Shown here in pieces: positions 33,951 to 44,900 of a stretch of DNA of 64,000 nucleotides. The stretch is from Mikania micrantha (taxonomy: Eukaryota; Streptophyta; Magnoliopsida; Asterales; Asteraceae). Within the stretch, counting starts at the first letter, position 1. Every line of letters begins with the position of its first letter. The stretch spans positions 49,027,161-49,091,160 of the forward strand of contig CM018695.1 of the NCBI GenBank assembly GCA_009363875.1, in the 5' to 3' direction. A program made the translations under genes and the position numbers. Under the pieces are notes generated by a model. That model had not been told where the DNA came from, did not search any database, and saw only the letters and a program-made list of their open reading frames with translations.

Positions 33951-34195
33951 CTACTTTATGTTATTTATCTTTCAATTAACAAACTTATATGGGTGGGTTG
34001 TACTCATAAAAGTAGATTCCGTGTTTAGTTGTTTTGCGTCTCTTTGACAAACAATTGTAAGCACTAGTTTACCATAAATGGTTAAGAATTGTTACCTTAA
34101 TGGCTATGGTAGTGTGTTACATATTTACTTTGTGCATGAGTGATGATCATACGATGGGTGTAGTCTCATTATGTATATTTGTAAATAGGAAGATC
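33951..34195 (+). other. Spacer between accessory frame and gag
   Basis: AT-rich with no domain. The small frame 33850-34047 is a shadow. It may provide a second leader for gag translation, but no splice acceptor or ribosome entry feature is evident to me. Confidence 0.4.
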
Positions 34196-35326
34196 ATGGT
34201 TGGAGGAAACATTAACATGACCGCAACGGAAGTTGAGACACTTATTAACACTCGAATTACCGAAGCAATCGCAAACTATACGCAAACATACCAAACAGGA
34301 TCACATGATTCAACGGGGGAACTGGTAAACCCACAAATGTGCACGTTCAAGACATTCTTGGACTGCAAACCACGTAATTTCAAAGGATCGGAAGGAGCCG
34401 TTGGACTTCTTTGATGGATTGAACAGTTAGAATCGGTGTTTGAGATGTGCAATTGTCCGGAAGAAAATAAGGTCAGATACGCTATTAGTACTCTGGAGGG
34501 TTTAGCCTTGACATGGTGGAACTCTATCGTACAGACACTCGGTTTGAATACAGCCAATGCACTTACTTGGATCGGATTCAAAATCCTGTTGCAGGAGGAG
34601 TATTGTTCCCATAATGAAATACAAGAACTTGAGGATGAATACAGGCAACTCAAGATGAAAGGTTCTAATATTGAGGAATACACTACTCGATTCCAGCAAT
34701 TAGCAAGACTCTTACCGCACAGGGCAACCCCATCTAGCAAGTGGATCAAGAGATACATTGGAGTGGTATCTCAGGTTCGAAAATTGATCATATCTGCAAA
34801 TCCTACTACCATACAGCAAGCTGTTCGACTGGCACACCAACTGACTGATCAAACGATGCAACGGGGAACATTACCCAAACGAACAGAAACAGCTAAGGCG
34901 GGAGACCACAAAAGAAAATGGGATAGCATTGATTCCAAGAATTTCACTCAGCAGTCATTTCAGGAGAACCGCAAGCAGGAATCCAACAAGACTCATCACA
35001 ATCCAAACAATAACCAACAGTCATCGGGAGGGTATAATGGTAAATACCCAAAGTGCAACAAATGTGGATTCCATCACTTTGGGAATCAATGTGACAAGTA
35101 CCGATGTCAGCGATGCAGAAAGATGGGTCACGTAGCAAAAGACTGTCGAGGGAAACTGCAGGCAAGCTCACTCAACCGGAGTAACACACAGAAAGGATGT
35201 TTTGAGTGTGGCTTATCAGGTCATTTCAAGAAGGAGTGCCCACAACTCAAGAAAAGGATTAATGACCTAACTACAAAAGTAAACCGCAACAACAACACAA
35301 ATGTAGTTCGAACAGGGCTTTTGTGA
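34196..35326 (+). pseudogene. G1 gag with two zinc knuckles
   Basis: Gag probably starts at ATG 34196 (MVGGNINMTATEVETLI). The capsid core follows, broken by TGA at 34412-34414 (an Arg codon by comparison with sisters, CGA to TGA). The same frame continues 34436-35326 with ALTWWNSIVQ, a basic region, and two Cys-His knuckles: CQRCRKMGHVAKDC (about 35104-35146) and CFECGLSGHFKKEC (about 35200-35241). A further Cys-rich CNKCGFHHFGNQC precedes them. It ends at 35326, just where the protease frame begins one base out of register. Gag packages the RNA; with the stop, only a short N-terminal piece could be made. Confidence 0.9.
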
Positions 35327-36930
35327 TTGGAGGACGTCAGGCACGGAAAGATCTCAACGACGTTACGGGTACGTTTCTCTTGAATTATCACTCTGCCTCT
35401 ATGATACTTAACACTGGTGCAGATCGGGGTTTAGAAAACCCATACACTATAGAACTAGCTAATGATAAGTTAGTTGTTGTAAACCATATTTCTAAAGGAT
35501 GTGTTCTTGACTTGAGGGGTCAAACACATGACATTGATTTTATGCCTACTGTCTTAGACAGTTTTGATGTAGTCATTGGCATGGACTGGTTGTCCAAACA
35601 CCAGGCTAAAGTAGTATTCCATCAAAAGATCGTCCGTATACCGCTTTCACATGGGGGGACACTGTATGTACAAGGTGAGAAGAGCAGTACGCCACTGCGT
35701 CTCATATCTTGTATGAAAGCACACAAATGTCTGCGTAACGATCATATAGTAGTTATAGCACTTATAACTGAGAAGCCGGTAGCTGAGAAGAAGATCGAAG
35801 ATATCCCAATGGTTTGTGAATTTCCTGAGGTATTTCCAGAAGACTTACCGGGATTACCGCCTATCAGACGGGTGGAATTTCGAATCGACCTTACATCAAA
35901 CGTAGCACCAATAGCTAGGGCGCCTTATCCACTTGCACCATCTGAGATGCAAGAGTTATCTACACAACTGCAAGAGTTGTTGGATAAGGGCTTTATACGA
36001 TCTAGTTTTTCACCCTGGGAAGCTTCAGTTTTGTTGTTAAGAAGAAGGACAAGACTTTCCGTATGTGTATCGATTACCGAGAACTTAACAAGGTTACCAT
36101 CAAAAACTGGTATCCGTTACCTAGAGTTGACGATCTGTTTGATCAAGTTGCAAGGTTCGAGTTACTACTCAAAGATTGATCTCAGGTCTGGTTACCATCA
36201 ACTCAGAGTACAGGAAGAAGATATCCCGAAGACAGCGTTTAGGACGCGCTATGGCCATTATGAGTTCTTGATCATGCCAATTGGGTTGACAAACGCTCCA
36301 ACTGTATTCATGGATCTCATGAATCGTGTTTGTAAACCTTATCTTGATAAGTTTGTCATTGTTTTCATTGATGACATTCTCATTTATTCACAGTCTGAGG
36401 AGGAACACGCTGAACATTTTCGATTACTGCTAGAGCTATTGAAACAAGAACAATTGTACGCAAAGTTCTCGAAATGTGATTTCTGGATGCGAGAAGTACA
36501 ATTTCTGGGTCATATAGTCAACGAAAAGGGCATACATGTTAATCCAGCGAAGATTGAAGCGATTAAGAATTGGGAAGCACCAAAGACACTACTGAGGTAC
36601 GACAGTTCCTTGGTTTGGCGGGATTATCGACGATTCATTGAAGGTTTCTCAAAGATCGCTCAACCACTTACAGCTCTTACGTATAAGGGAACGAAGTATA
36701 ACTGGACGGATAAACAGGAAACTGCGTTTCAGTTATTGAAACAGAAACTCTGCAGTGCACCGATTCTGTCCTTACAGAAGGAACAGAAGACTTTGTGGTG
36801 TATTGTGACGCATCTGCACAGGGTTTGGGAGGTGTGTGGATGCAAAGTGATAAAGTGATTGCTTATGTTTCAAGACAACTACTACCACACGAAAAGAATT
36901 ACACAACTCATGACTTGAGTTGTTGAATGA
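35323..36930 (+). pseudogene. G1 protease, reverse transcriptase and partial RNase H
   Basis: The protease active site reads LNTGADRG (about 35409-35432): the catalytic Asp is replaced by Asn, and ~15 residues after it are missing. VIGMDWLS follows (about 35573), then the RT linker DLPGLPPIRRVEF. Between about 36030 and 36145 the frame is shifted by a one-base loss that is later restored by a one-base gain, scrambling the early RT motifs. Downstream RT is readable, including FRTRYGHYEF and VFIDDILIYS (about 36360). RNase H starts in another frame at about 36780 and is cut after THDL (36917), where the sequence jumps to the end of the domain (LLNDYE). None of these enzymes can be functional. 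Confidence 0.9.
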
Positions 36931-37390
36931 CTACGAATGCGCGATTAAGTATCACCCGGGAAAAGCTAATGTGGTAGCTGATGCTTTAAGCAGAAAAGAC
37001 ACTTCGACAAGACGGGTTCGTGCACTTATGCTGACGATACATACTGACTTACCTGACAAGGTACGCAGTGCTCAGATCGAAGCTTTGAAAAAGGAAGACT
37101 TGGTATAGGAATCCTTACGAGGAATAGAAGAACAACTGGATGTTAAGTCTGATGGAATTCGTTATTTCATTAATCGACTGTGGATACCTTTGTATGGAGG
37201 TTTAAGGGAACTCGTGATGGATGAAGCACACAAGTCCAGATATTCAGTCCACCCGGGATCAGACAAGATGTATCATGACTTGAAGGCACTGTATTGGTGG
37301 CCTCACAAGGAAGCCGACATTGCTAAGTACGTTAACAAATGTTTGACTTGTTCGAAAGTCAAAGTTGAATACCAGAAGTCATCTGGGTAA
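36920..37390 (+). pseudogene. G1 RNase H end and integrase zinc-binding domain
   Basis: 36920-37108 carries KYHPGKANVVADALSRKD, the conserved end of RNase H, joined to the upstream part by an internal deletion. After a stop (37106-37108) the integrase N-terminal HHCC domain follows in 37190-37390, with HKSRYSVHPGSDKMYHDL and CLTCSKV, ending at a TAA. The zinc ligands are intact. Confidence 0.85.
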
Positions 37391-37700
37391 TGGGAACATA
37401 TTTCGATGGACTTCATTACTAAGTTACCCCGTACACCGAGTGGTTGTGATACGATATGGGTAATTATCGATCGATTAACGAAATCTGCACATTTCTTGGC
37501 AATCAAGGAAACGACATGTCGTACAAATTTCTATCATATCAGATCGGGATGCTTGATTTACTTCCAAATTTTGGAAATCACTTCATAAATCATTGGGAAC
37601 TTGTTTGGATATGAGTACCGCATATCATCCACAGACCGACGGTTAGAGTGAACGTATGATTCAAACGCTCGAGGATATGTTACGAATTAGTACATGAAAT
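37391..37700 (+). pseudogene. G1 integrase core, with deletions
   Basis: The core begins MDFITKLPRT...VIIDRLTKSAHFLAIKET (37406-37510). It then loses ~65 bases, runs out of frame through the second catalytic region, and shows the third catalytic stretch as DG-stop-SERMIQTLEDML (about 37635-37680). A further ~200 bases are missing at about 37684 before the C-terminal part. It cannot encode an active DDE integrase. Confidence 0.85.
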
Positions 37701-38243
37701 GACAGAGAAGATAGTTCAAATCCGGAACCGTATGGCAGCGGCTCGGGATCGACAGAAGAGTTACGCTGACAAACGTCGCAAGCCATTGGAATTTCAAGTA
37801 GGAGACCGAGTTCTTCTTAAAGTATCACCTTGGAAAGGTGTGATACGATTCAGCAAGCGCGGGAAGCTTAGCCCACGTTACGTAGGACCTTTTGAGATCC
37901 TGAAAAGGATTGGTCCGGTTGCGTATCAACTCAAATTACCGGATGAACTCAGCGGAGTTCATGATGTCTTTCACGTATCGAACTTAAAGAAATGACTTTC
38001 TGGTAAGACATTGATTGCACCACTGGAGGAAATACAAGTAGACGAACAGTTACGATTCATTGAAGGATCAGCTGAAATTAAGGACCGAGAGGTCAAACAA
38101 CTCAAACAAAGCAAGATCCCGATAGTCAAAGTTCGTTGGAATTCACGACATGGTCCTGAATTCACATGAGAAAGGGAAGACCAAATGATGAAAAAGTATC
38201 TCCACTTATTCAGAACAACAACAAACATTATGAAGGCACGTTA
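37699..38243 (+). pseudogene. G1 integrase C-terminus and chromodomain
   Basis: 37699-37995 is open: QKSYADKRRKPLEFQVGD, SPWKGVIRFSKRGKL, PRYVGPFEILKRIGPVAYQL, DVFHVSNLKK. It then has TGA at 37993-37995 and continues as a chromodomain of Tekay type (DREVKQLKQSKIPIVKVRW, EFT-stop-EREDQM) to TAA at 38242-38244. This tail normally binds modified histone and directs insertion into heterochromatin. Confidence 0.85.
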
Positions 38244-38244
38244 A

Positions 38245-39074
38245 ATTTCGGGACGAAATTTCCTTCAACAAGGGGATGATGTGATATTTCACACTCTAAC
38301 TGTAAGCACAAACAAGCACAAACACTTTATATTATTGATTTTAGTATAAACAACTAGGTTGAACACCAGCTTTGCAGAATGCAAACACAAACATTTCATA
38401 GTGGTACATACATAATTGATTTCAAACAATGTACTACATTTCAAACATTGCATTTGATGTCGGTTAAACAACGGTGGAGTTACATATAGACGGAACCAGA
38501 ATAATTGTGTAAGGTAAATTGACGAATACAGGGGCCCATGTACTCGTGAATTTACAGGTACGCATGAATTTTGGAAGTTTCTATTTTGTCGACTACATTC
38601 AAACATTTGCTATGTGTAAGATTACATAGTATACAGTATACAAACACTTTATTCAATTGATTTTGTTACAAACATTTGTGCTACATTACATTTTATACAT
38701 TTTAGGTGCTACATTTCATATGTTACATGTTATGGTAGTACATGCATGTTTAGTTACATACATTTTGCTATGTGTAGGGTTGCATAGTACAAACAGTTAC
38801 AGACACTCACTATGTGTGAGGTTACACAACACAATATGATCAAACACAAACAATCACAGTTAGGTGAACTAACTAGTGTACACGCAAACAGTCACATTGA
38901 ACGATCACAATTAGTTGTGATGTTGCAAGCATTAGATGTTGTGTATGAGTACACACAAGCACACAGAATGATCAAATCACACTAACACGTACGACTTAAA
39001 TTCGTAAGTAGTTTCCTAACTACTCCTAACACTTATTAATTTTCGGGACGAAAATTCCTTCAACAAGGGGATGA
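38245..39074 (+). other. Region between two polypurine tracts of G1
   Basis: AAATTTCGGGACGAAATTTCC plus AACAAGGGGATGATG occurs at 38243-38282, and again as TTTTCGGGACGAAAATTCC plus CAAGGGGATGA at 39042-39074 directly against the 3' LTR. The 760 bases between are AT-rich, with repeated ACATTT/TACAT-type words, no coding potential, and a start (TGTGATATTTCACACTC) that looks like the 5' end of a different LTR. The outer tract is the one defining the present LTR edge. Confidence 0.7.
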
Positions 39075-41958
39075 TGTGACAATCCAACTTTTCGGATTAA
39101 CCTTGTTAACTGAAAATGGTTAGATCACAGGCCCAACAAGATATGTAAGGCCCAGTAAGGCCAAGGAAGGCCCAGTAAGGCCAAGGGAGGCCCAATGAGC
39201 CCAAAGTAGGCCCAATGGTAGTTAGGAGGCCCAATTGGATTAATCAAGCCCAACAATGCTCCAAGTGGTCAATGAGTGACAATCCGGCAATTCTCGGTTT
39301 ACTCCGTTAACCAAAAGTTAACAAAAATCGCAAAGAAATCAAACGATATCAAATTAAAAGGATTAAATTTGATCAAAATAAGTTTACAAACATTAAAATT
39401 TTAAGAACTAATGTTTAAATTATATAAAACAATCAATTTTGACTATTAAAGTCAAAATTCGAGTTATTATTAAATTGAAATTCAAAATCTACTTCAATAA
39501 TCAGTTATCATTGTAATAAAACATCCATAATGATCACATCAATGATAATTTATAATCATCATACGTTATGAAACTCTTAATTCATCGAATTAAATCCATG
39601 GAACCACAAAACTTCTTAACCGTCATTAGGGATCATCAAATTAGCATAATTGGAGCTTGATAAGTCGAATTGAAACAACCTAAACTCTAGTCGGCCCCTT
39701 TAGCATCTATTACACATCATAATTCGAAGATAAACACTGTGAAGAAACGATTTCAAGAGGAGGTGGGTCGAAACACAAGCCAATAGTCGATCTTTATCAA
39801 TTCGAGATTAATTCAGGTAAGTGTCAACACCTACACACTCCTTTTAACATGTCTAAGCAAAACCTTAACAAGATAGAACCTGGGAATCACGAATTTTAAG
39901 GATTCGAACTCTAGGGTTCTTCGGTTTGAGGATTTGGGGGATTTCAATAAAACGGATTCGAAAATCAAATTGAGTTATACAGATAGTGTCGTGATATCAT
40001 GTGGAACGAAATCCCTATGTTAATTTCACTGAGAAATATCGAAGTGTATCATTTCAATTCTAGGGTTTCTAATGAAAGAATGTTTTGGGGGTTTGCAAGA
40101 AAATGAATTTCAGAATCAAATTAAAGGCTATCATTAGTTTCAGAAGACTTCGATTAAGATAAACCTTATGTCAATTTTGGTTAACAACCTCGAATTCAAT
40201 AAAAACCGGTTCCACGTTTTGGATAGAAAAAATGTTTTGGGATTTTTAAACAAAAATGATCTAAAAATTAAATTAGACAACACATATAGTTTCGTTTTGA
40301 TCTGAGGATGAAAAACCCTTTGAATTCGAAGATTAAAACAAACGAATTTGATTCAATTGATCACTGGATTCTAAATGTTGAGTTCGAACGTGGGTACACC
40401 CAAATAAGCAGATAATGTGATCTATTTTCGAATTAAAACTACCTATAGGGTCGGTTAAACTATTAGAACAAAAACCCTGTGATTTCAGCTTCGGTCGGAT
40501 TTGATTTGGGGTCCAATTGGAACTCCATGGCTTCGGTTAGGAAACAAGGGGGAACCGGCTTAGGTGAGTTTAAAACAAATCAAAACAAACATCTGTTGCG
40601 ATACCCTAGCGGGCGAGACTGGTAAGACGTATGTGTGTCGAGCGGGAGGTCGCGGGTTCGAGCCGTGCATCGGCCGGTTTTGTGAAAAAAATACCATTTT
40701 TGGTATTTTTGCAATAACTCTCGCATACGAACTCCGATTTAACCCGTTCAAGTTTCGTTGGAACCGTAACGGAATTTCGAATAAAATAAAATAATAAAAT
40801 TTGCATTTTAACCAAAAAAAAAAAATATATGATCGTGTATAATTACGTGTTTAAACGAAATCGCGTATACTTTTATAATTTAACTGAATGAACTAAAAAT
40901 CGTGCATACTTTCGTATGAACGTTTCTAACAACTCAATATAAGTGTGTTAATACTTATATGACTACAATCAAGATTCTGACATTTCAAATAACGACACGT
41001 TATTATAATTTCACAGATTCTTCGTAGAAGTTATTCTACGTACTCTCGCGAACACGTGATCATTCTATTCACTATCAAAGGTGCGTACACGGCCCTTTCC
41101 TATTTTAAACTGTTTTGGGGGAGAAAACATGTGCAACAAACTCTTTTTAGATACATATCACTTGCATGAGTTAGATGTTTACATTAAGTGCAAACATAGC
41201 ATTACAAAGCCGATACATATCACTTGCATGAGTTAGATGTTTACATTAAGTGCAAACATAGCATTACAAAGCCTTCTCTTTCGAACCGTTTAATTTGCCG
41301 GAGTGCAAAGCGTGGTAGTTGAAGATAGATCTATTGGGTTTGACAAACCTCACTTGGTAGATGGGATCTACGCAGGTGTTTGACTGACCAAACACACACA
41401 TTGCTATTGTTCGTGCTAGACAATAGTGTTATGGCAAAAACATGCTATAGCATGGCAACTCGTCAGCTTCGGTGTCGACCACTTGTGTAAATAGTTTATA
41501 TGACTAGCTATCATGACTGTGCATGTGTGATTATGTTATCTACAAACTTGATATTCAAACTGCTGTTTTGAACATTGTGAATACTTAAACCTGTGTATGC
41601 ACCAACCATTGTGTTGACTTGATTTACATGTTTTCTCAGGACACTAAGACACAAGCAAGGACAAGCAGGGACTAGGATGTTGAGTCTCATGCATGCATTT
41701 CAGTTCAAGTGTTTTAGTTTTGTTCAATTAAGACATGGAATGTTTGAGAAATTGTACTTTACATTTTCAAACCGTTACGTATTGTTATTGGTTTTAAAAC
41801 GCTTCCGCAAACATTGAAACTTTGATATTACAGTTTTAGACCAACATATGTTTTGAAATTCGTATAGAGGTCTTCGTTATGTCTAATGATCTGAGATCCT
41901 GGTTTGTCACGTTCCCAAACGGTATAATTCCGTTAGTTGAAAATTTGGGGGTGTGACA
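39075..41958 (+). repeat. G1 3' LTR (2884 bp)
   Basis: Same ends as the 5' LTR. The extra 64 bases are a 62-bp tandem duplication (41150-41273) plus one base in each of two A runs. It contains the second copies of the GGCCCA cluster (39128-39253) and the SINE-like segment (40595-40815). The ORFs at 40560-40815 are artefacts of the SINE-like segment. Confidence 0.95.
41150..41273 (+). repeat. 62-bp tandem duplication in the 3' LTR only
   Basis: A 62-base unit starting GATACATATCACTTGCATGA is present twice in perfect tandem; the 5' LTR (about 32327-32388) has one copy. Confidence 0.92.
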
Positions 41959-41962
41959 CCTT

Positions 41963-41975
41963 GGCTATGATACCA
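41963..41975 (-). other. G2 primer binding site
   Basis: The minus strand reads TGGTATCATAGCC, one mismatch from the initiator-Met site. It adjoins the G1 target duplication (41959-41963), so G1 landed at the edge of the G2 primer site. Confidence 0.88.
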
Positions 41976-41978
41976 ACC

Positions 41979-44900
41979 TGTCACGCATCGAGCCGGTGGG
42001 TTGGATCGACTTCCCCGTCGGGAGGAAGCTCCCCGGAGTGCGATATCGGGAATGATAATCGAAATGATCAGATTGTTTACATTTCACATGATATATAAAT
42101 GAGAAACTGCTAAATGAAAATAGAATTACAAAGTTAAATTACATCAGTTTAGTTCATAATTTAACAATGTAAATCTACTATCAACATCATAAATCTTCAA
42201 TCTTGTATCTGCACAAGATATACAAAATAATCTGTGAAATGATGTTTCAGAAATATGCAGGTCCAAAAAGTTAGGTCCTCTAACTGGTATCCTAGTCCAA
42301 AAGTAATAAGTCCTTAGCTGATCTGTTCGTCACCTGAGAAGTCATGCAAAAAGATCAAGTCAACACATGGTTGGTGATTTCATGTAATTTTATAAAAATG
42401 AGTTTGAATAACCTGAATGACAACCTTAACCTCACCATTAACCACATATACCATCCAATTCAGTATACTTATATATAGGGCATATGTAGGGTCGAACTTA
42501 CCGCCCGCCCAGTCACCGTCCCACCACATACCAAACCACATGATATATTGTTCCTGGTGATAATTAAGCGTTTCATCCTACTTCTTTGATTTCATAACCT
42601 TTGATTCTTAGCATTTGATTACCGTGAAAATGTTTACCTTGATCCCCCGAAATGACAACCTTAACCTCATTAACGACCACCTATGTTATCCAATCAAGTA
42701 TGCTTATATATAGGGCATATGTAAGGGACAAGCCCCAGCCACCGTCCCACCACATACCGGACTGCGTAGCATATTGTTATTAATGATAATTAAGCGTTTC
42801 ACTCCATTCACCTTCAATTTAGATTTTGATTTCCACAAATAGATTTACCTTTAGTCTCTTGAGTTCACCATGTATTCATGATTACCCCAAAGCACTTGTA
42901 GAAATATAATATTAAATGTTTAATTAAATTAATAATAAAGCATTTAAATACAACTAAGACATGATGATTGGGTCTTATTTGACTCAATCAATTAGACTTA
43001 GTTGTTGGTGGTTGTCCAAGTTGTACCCTTTCACACGTGGCCCATATTAGGCATGACCCACAAGGAGTCTAGCTGTATGTGTCGGGACTTTAATGATGCC
43101 CATATCAGCTTGACCCATTGGTCTACTGTAAATGCCGGGACTTTAAGGATATCCTTTGATTCTTGATCTTCTTTAATTCACTTGATTTCGTTTGATCGTT
43201 TAAGTTATGCCCATATAGCTTGACTACAAGAGTCTACTATTTATGCCGGGACTTTCCGTGTGTTACACGTGGTCTTGATTTACATATAACTGGCATCCAC
43301 CTTAGATTAAACAGTTTATGATTTCATTAGATCTTAATGATTTTATTATTTCAATTATTCACACACGGTTATGATTCCCATGATTCACTTGATTCTCATC
43401 TTTTGAATTCCATTATTTCCACAATGATTATAGATTCTTGATTTGGATCCTCAGTTTACTGATCACACACTGATTAGATTCCATTGAATTTGATCTTTAG
43501 CTTTAGTTCTTTTGATTCCACTTTGAATTTAAGTTCTTGAATTGGAGTTTGATGGACTAAGGGTTTGTTTAGAGTTTTAGAATTAAGGTATTACTCATAG
43601 GAGTAATTCATTTAACTTGATAGTTAATTCTGCATAGTAATTACCTAGACAGGAGTCTAGGAGTATAAACAAACATATATAAAGCATATAATAAGTAAAA
43701 GCATTTATGTAAAACAATTTAAATAAAAAGGTTTACGCATGCTTCTCAGCCCTGCGTTTGAAACCAAAACGTTTAGAAAAGGGGCAATGAACTCACCTGT
43801 GTTGCTCTGTATAGAATTACCACAAAATGCGCGCTCGTTGTTGTAGACTATGTTCCTTCGGTTCCTGAGTTGTTTTAAGAGAATTCGAATTCGATAAGTA
43901 TTTATAGTAGTCGTCGTATCTAGGGTTTGGTCTCGGTGTGCAACGAAGTGTCCTATGTTACTAATGTGATTCTAAGATTTCATCTAACTAGTCTAACTTA
44001 GATACCCATTTGTAACTCGTATCCCACAGTTAATCATAACAAGTCTTAATTAACATGTTTTTAATTTAACTCATTTTAAGTTAAACATTAATTTAGAAAA
44101 TCATTTAATTTAATTTAATAAAGTTTGTAAATCGTTTTCTTTAATTAAAGTATTATGGATTTTAAGAAAATAGAATTTAAATATGATGGCTTGGGTTAAG
44201 CCCCTTGGGCCTACCTAGGCCCATCGCTAAACTTTGATTTCCAAGAAGTCATGAATCAAACTCTTTGAATAATCTGGCATTGTTACTTTAATTAAGTTGT
44301 CTAAGTTAGTTTCATGTCCTATGAACGGTTCTTAAGGTCTAAGTGTTAATGGTTAAACCAACACTCCAACCATTAGGCTTTCGTTTTGATCCCCATGATG
44401 TCATAATGATTTCCCAAGTATATTAAACCAATCTACTATATGTTAACAACTCATATTGAGTCGTTAGTGTGTTCTAACAGATCCATTTTCATTTGAACTT
44501 GAATTCATGTTTTGTTATAACCAATCCATCCCTTATACCTCGTGTAGCTTAACCCTTCACAAATCGAATGACTCTATCATTATTCAAAGGAAACCTTAGT
44601 TCTCCCCAAAAGTTGGTTTGCATGAAAATGAATATCCTAGGTTATTCCCATGCACGCACACCCACAATTCAACCCATTGAAATCCTATGCATGCAACTCA
44701 ATGAACCGCTTGATAACCCCTATGTGCAACCATAGTTTCGGTAATGCTTAGATTCATCAGCCATGAATACAGCGAACCTATGGGAAACACCCAAGGGTTC
44801 GGCGGTGATGATAGGTTCGGTTGTGTAAGGTTCGCATGACTTATGGTTCGCGGCTCACTGTGGGTTTGTTTAACTCAGGTTCGTGGCTTCTTGGGTTTGC

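Larger units (their letters stand above)
30252..41958 (+). mobile_element. G1, complete but defective Ty3/Gypsy element
   Basis: 5' LTR 30252-33071, primer site 33075-33087, accessory reading frame 33204-33950, gag, protease, RT, remnants of RNase H and integrase, two polypurine tracts, 3' LTR 39075-41958. The exact CCTTG duplication flanks it (30247-30251; 41959-41963). I found three substitutions between the LTRs (31921/40745, 31979/40803, 32526/41413), two one-base A-run differences, and a 62-bp duplication only in the 3' LTR. This is the youngest insertion in the window, yet all its enzymatic domains are damaged. Its gag start and accessory frame resemble G3, not G2 or G4. Confidence 0.95.

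Noticed and set aside
40560..40815. Overlapping frames on both strands of 63-76 codons
   Set aside because: They lie in the tRNA-like segment of the G1 3' LTR; the near-identical segment in the 5' LTR is not a conserved frame.
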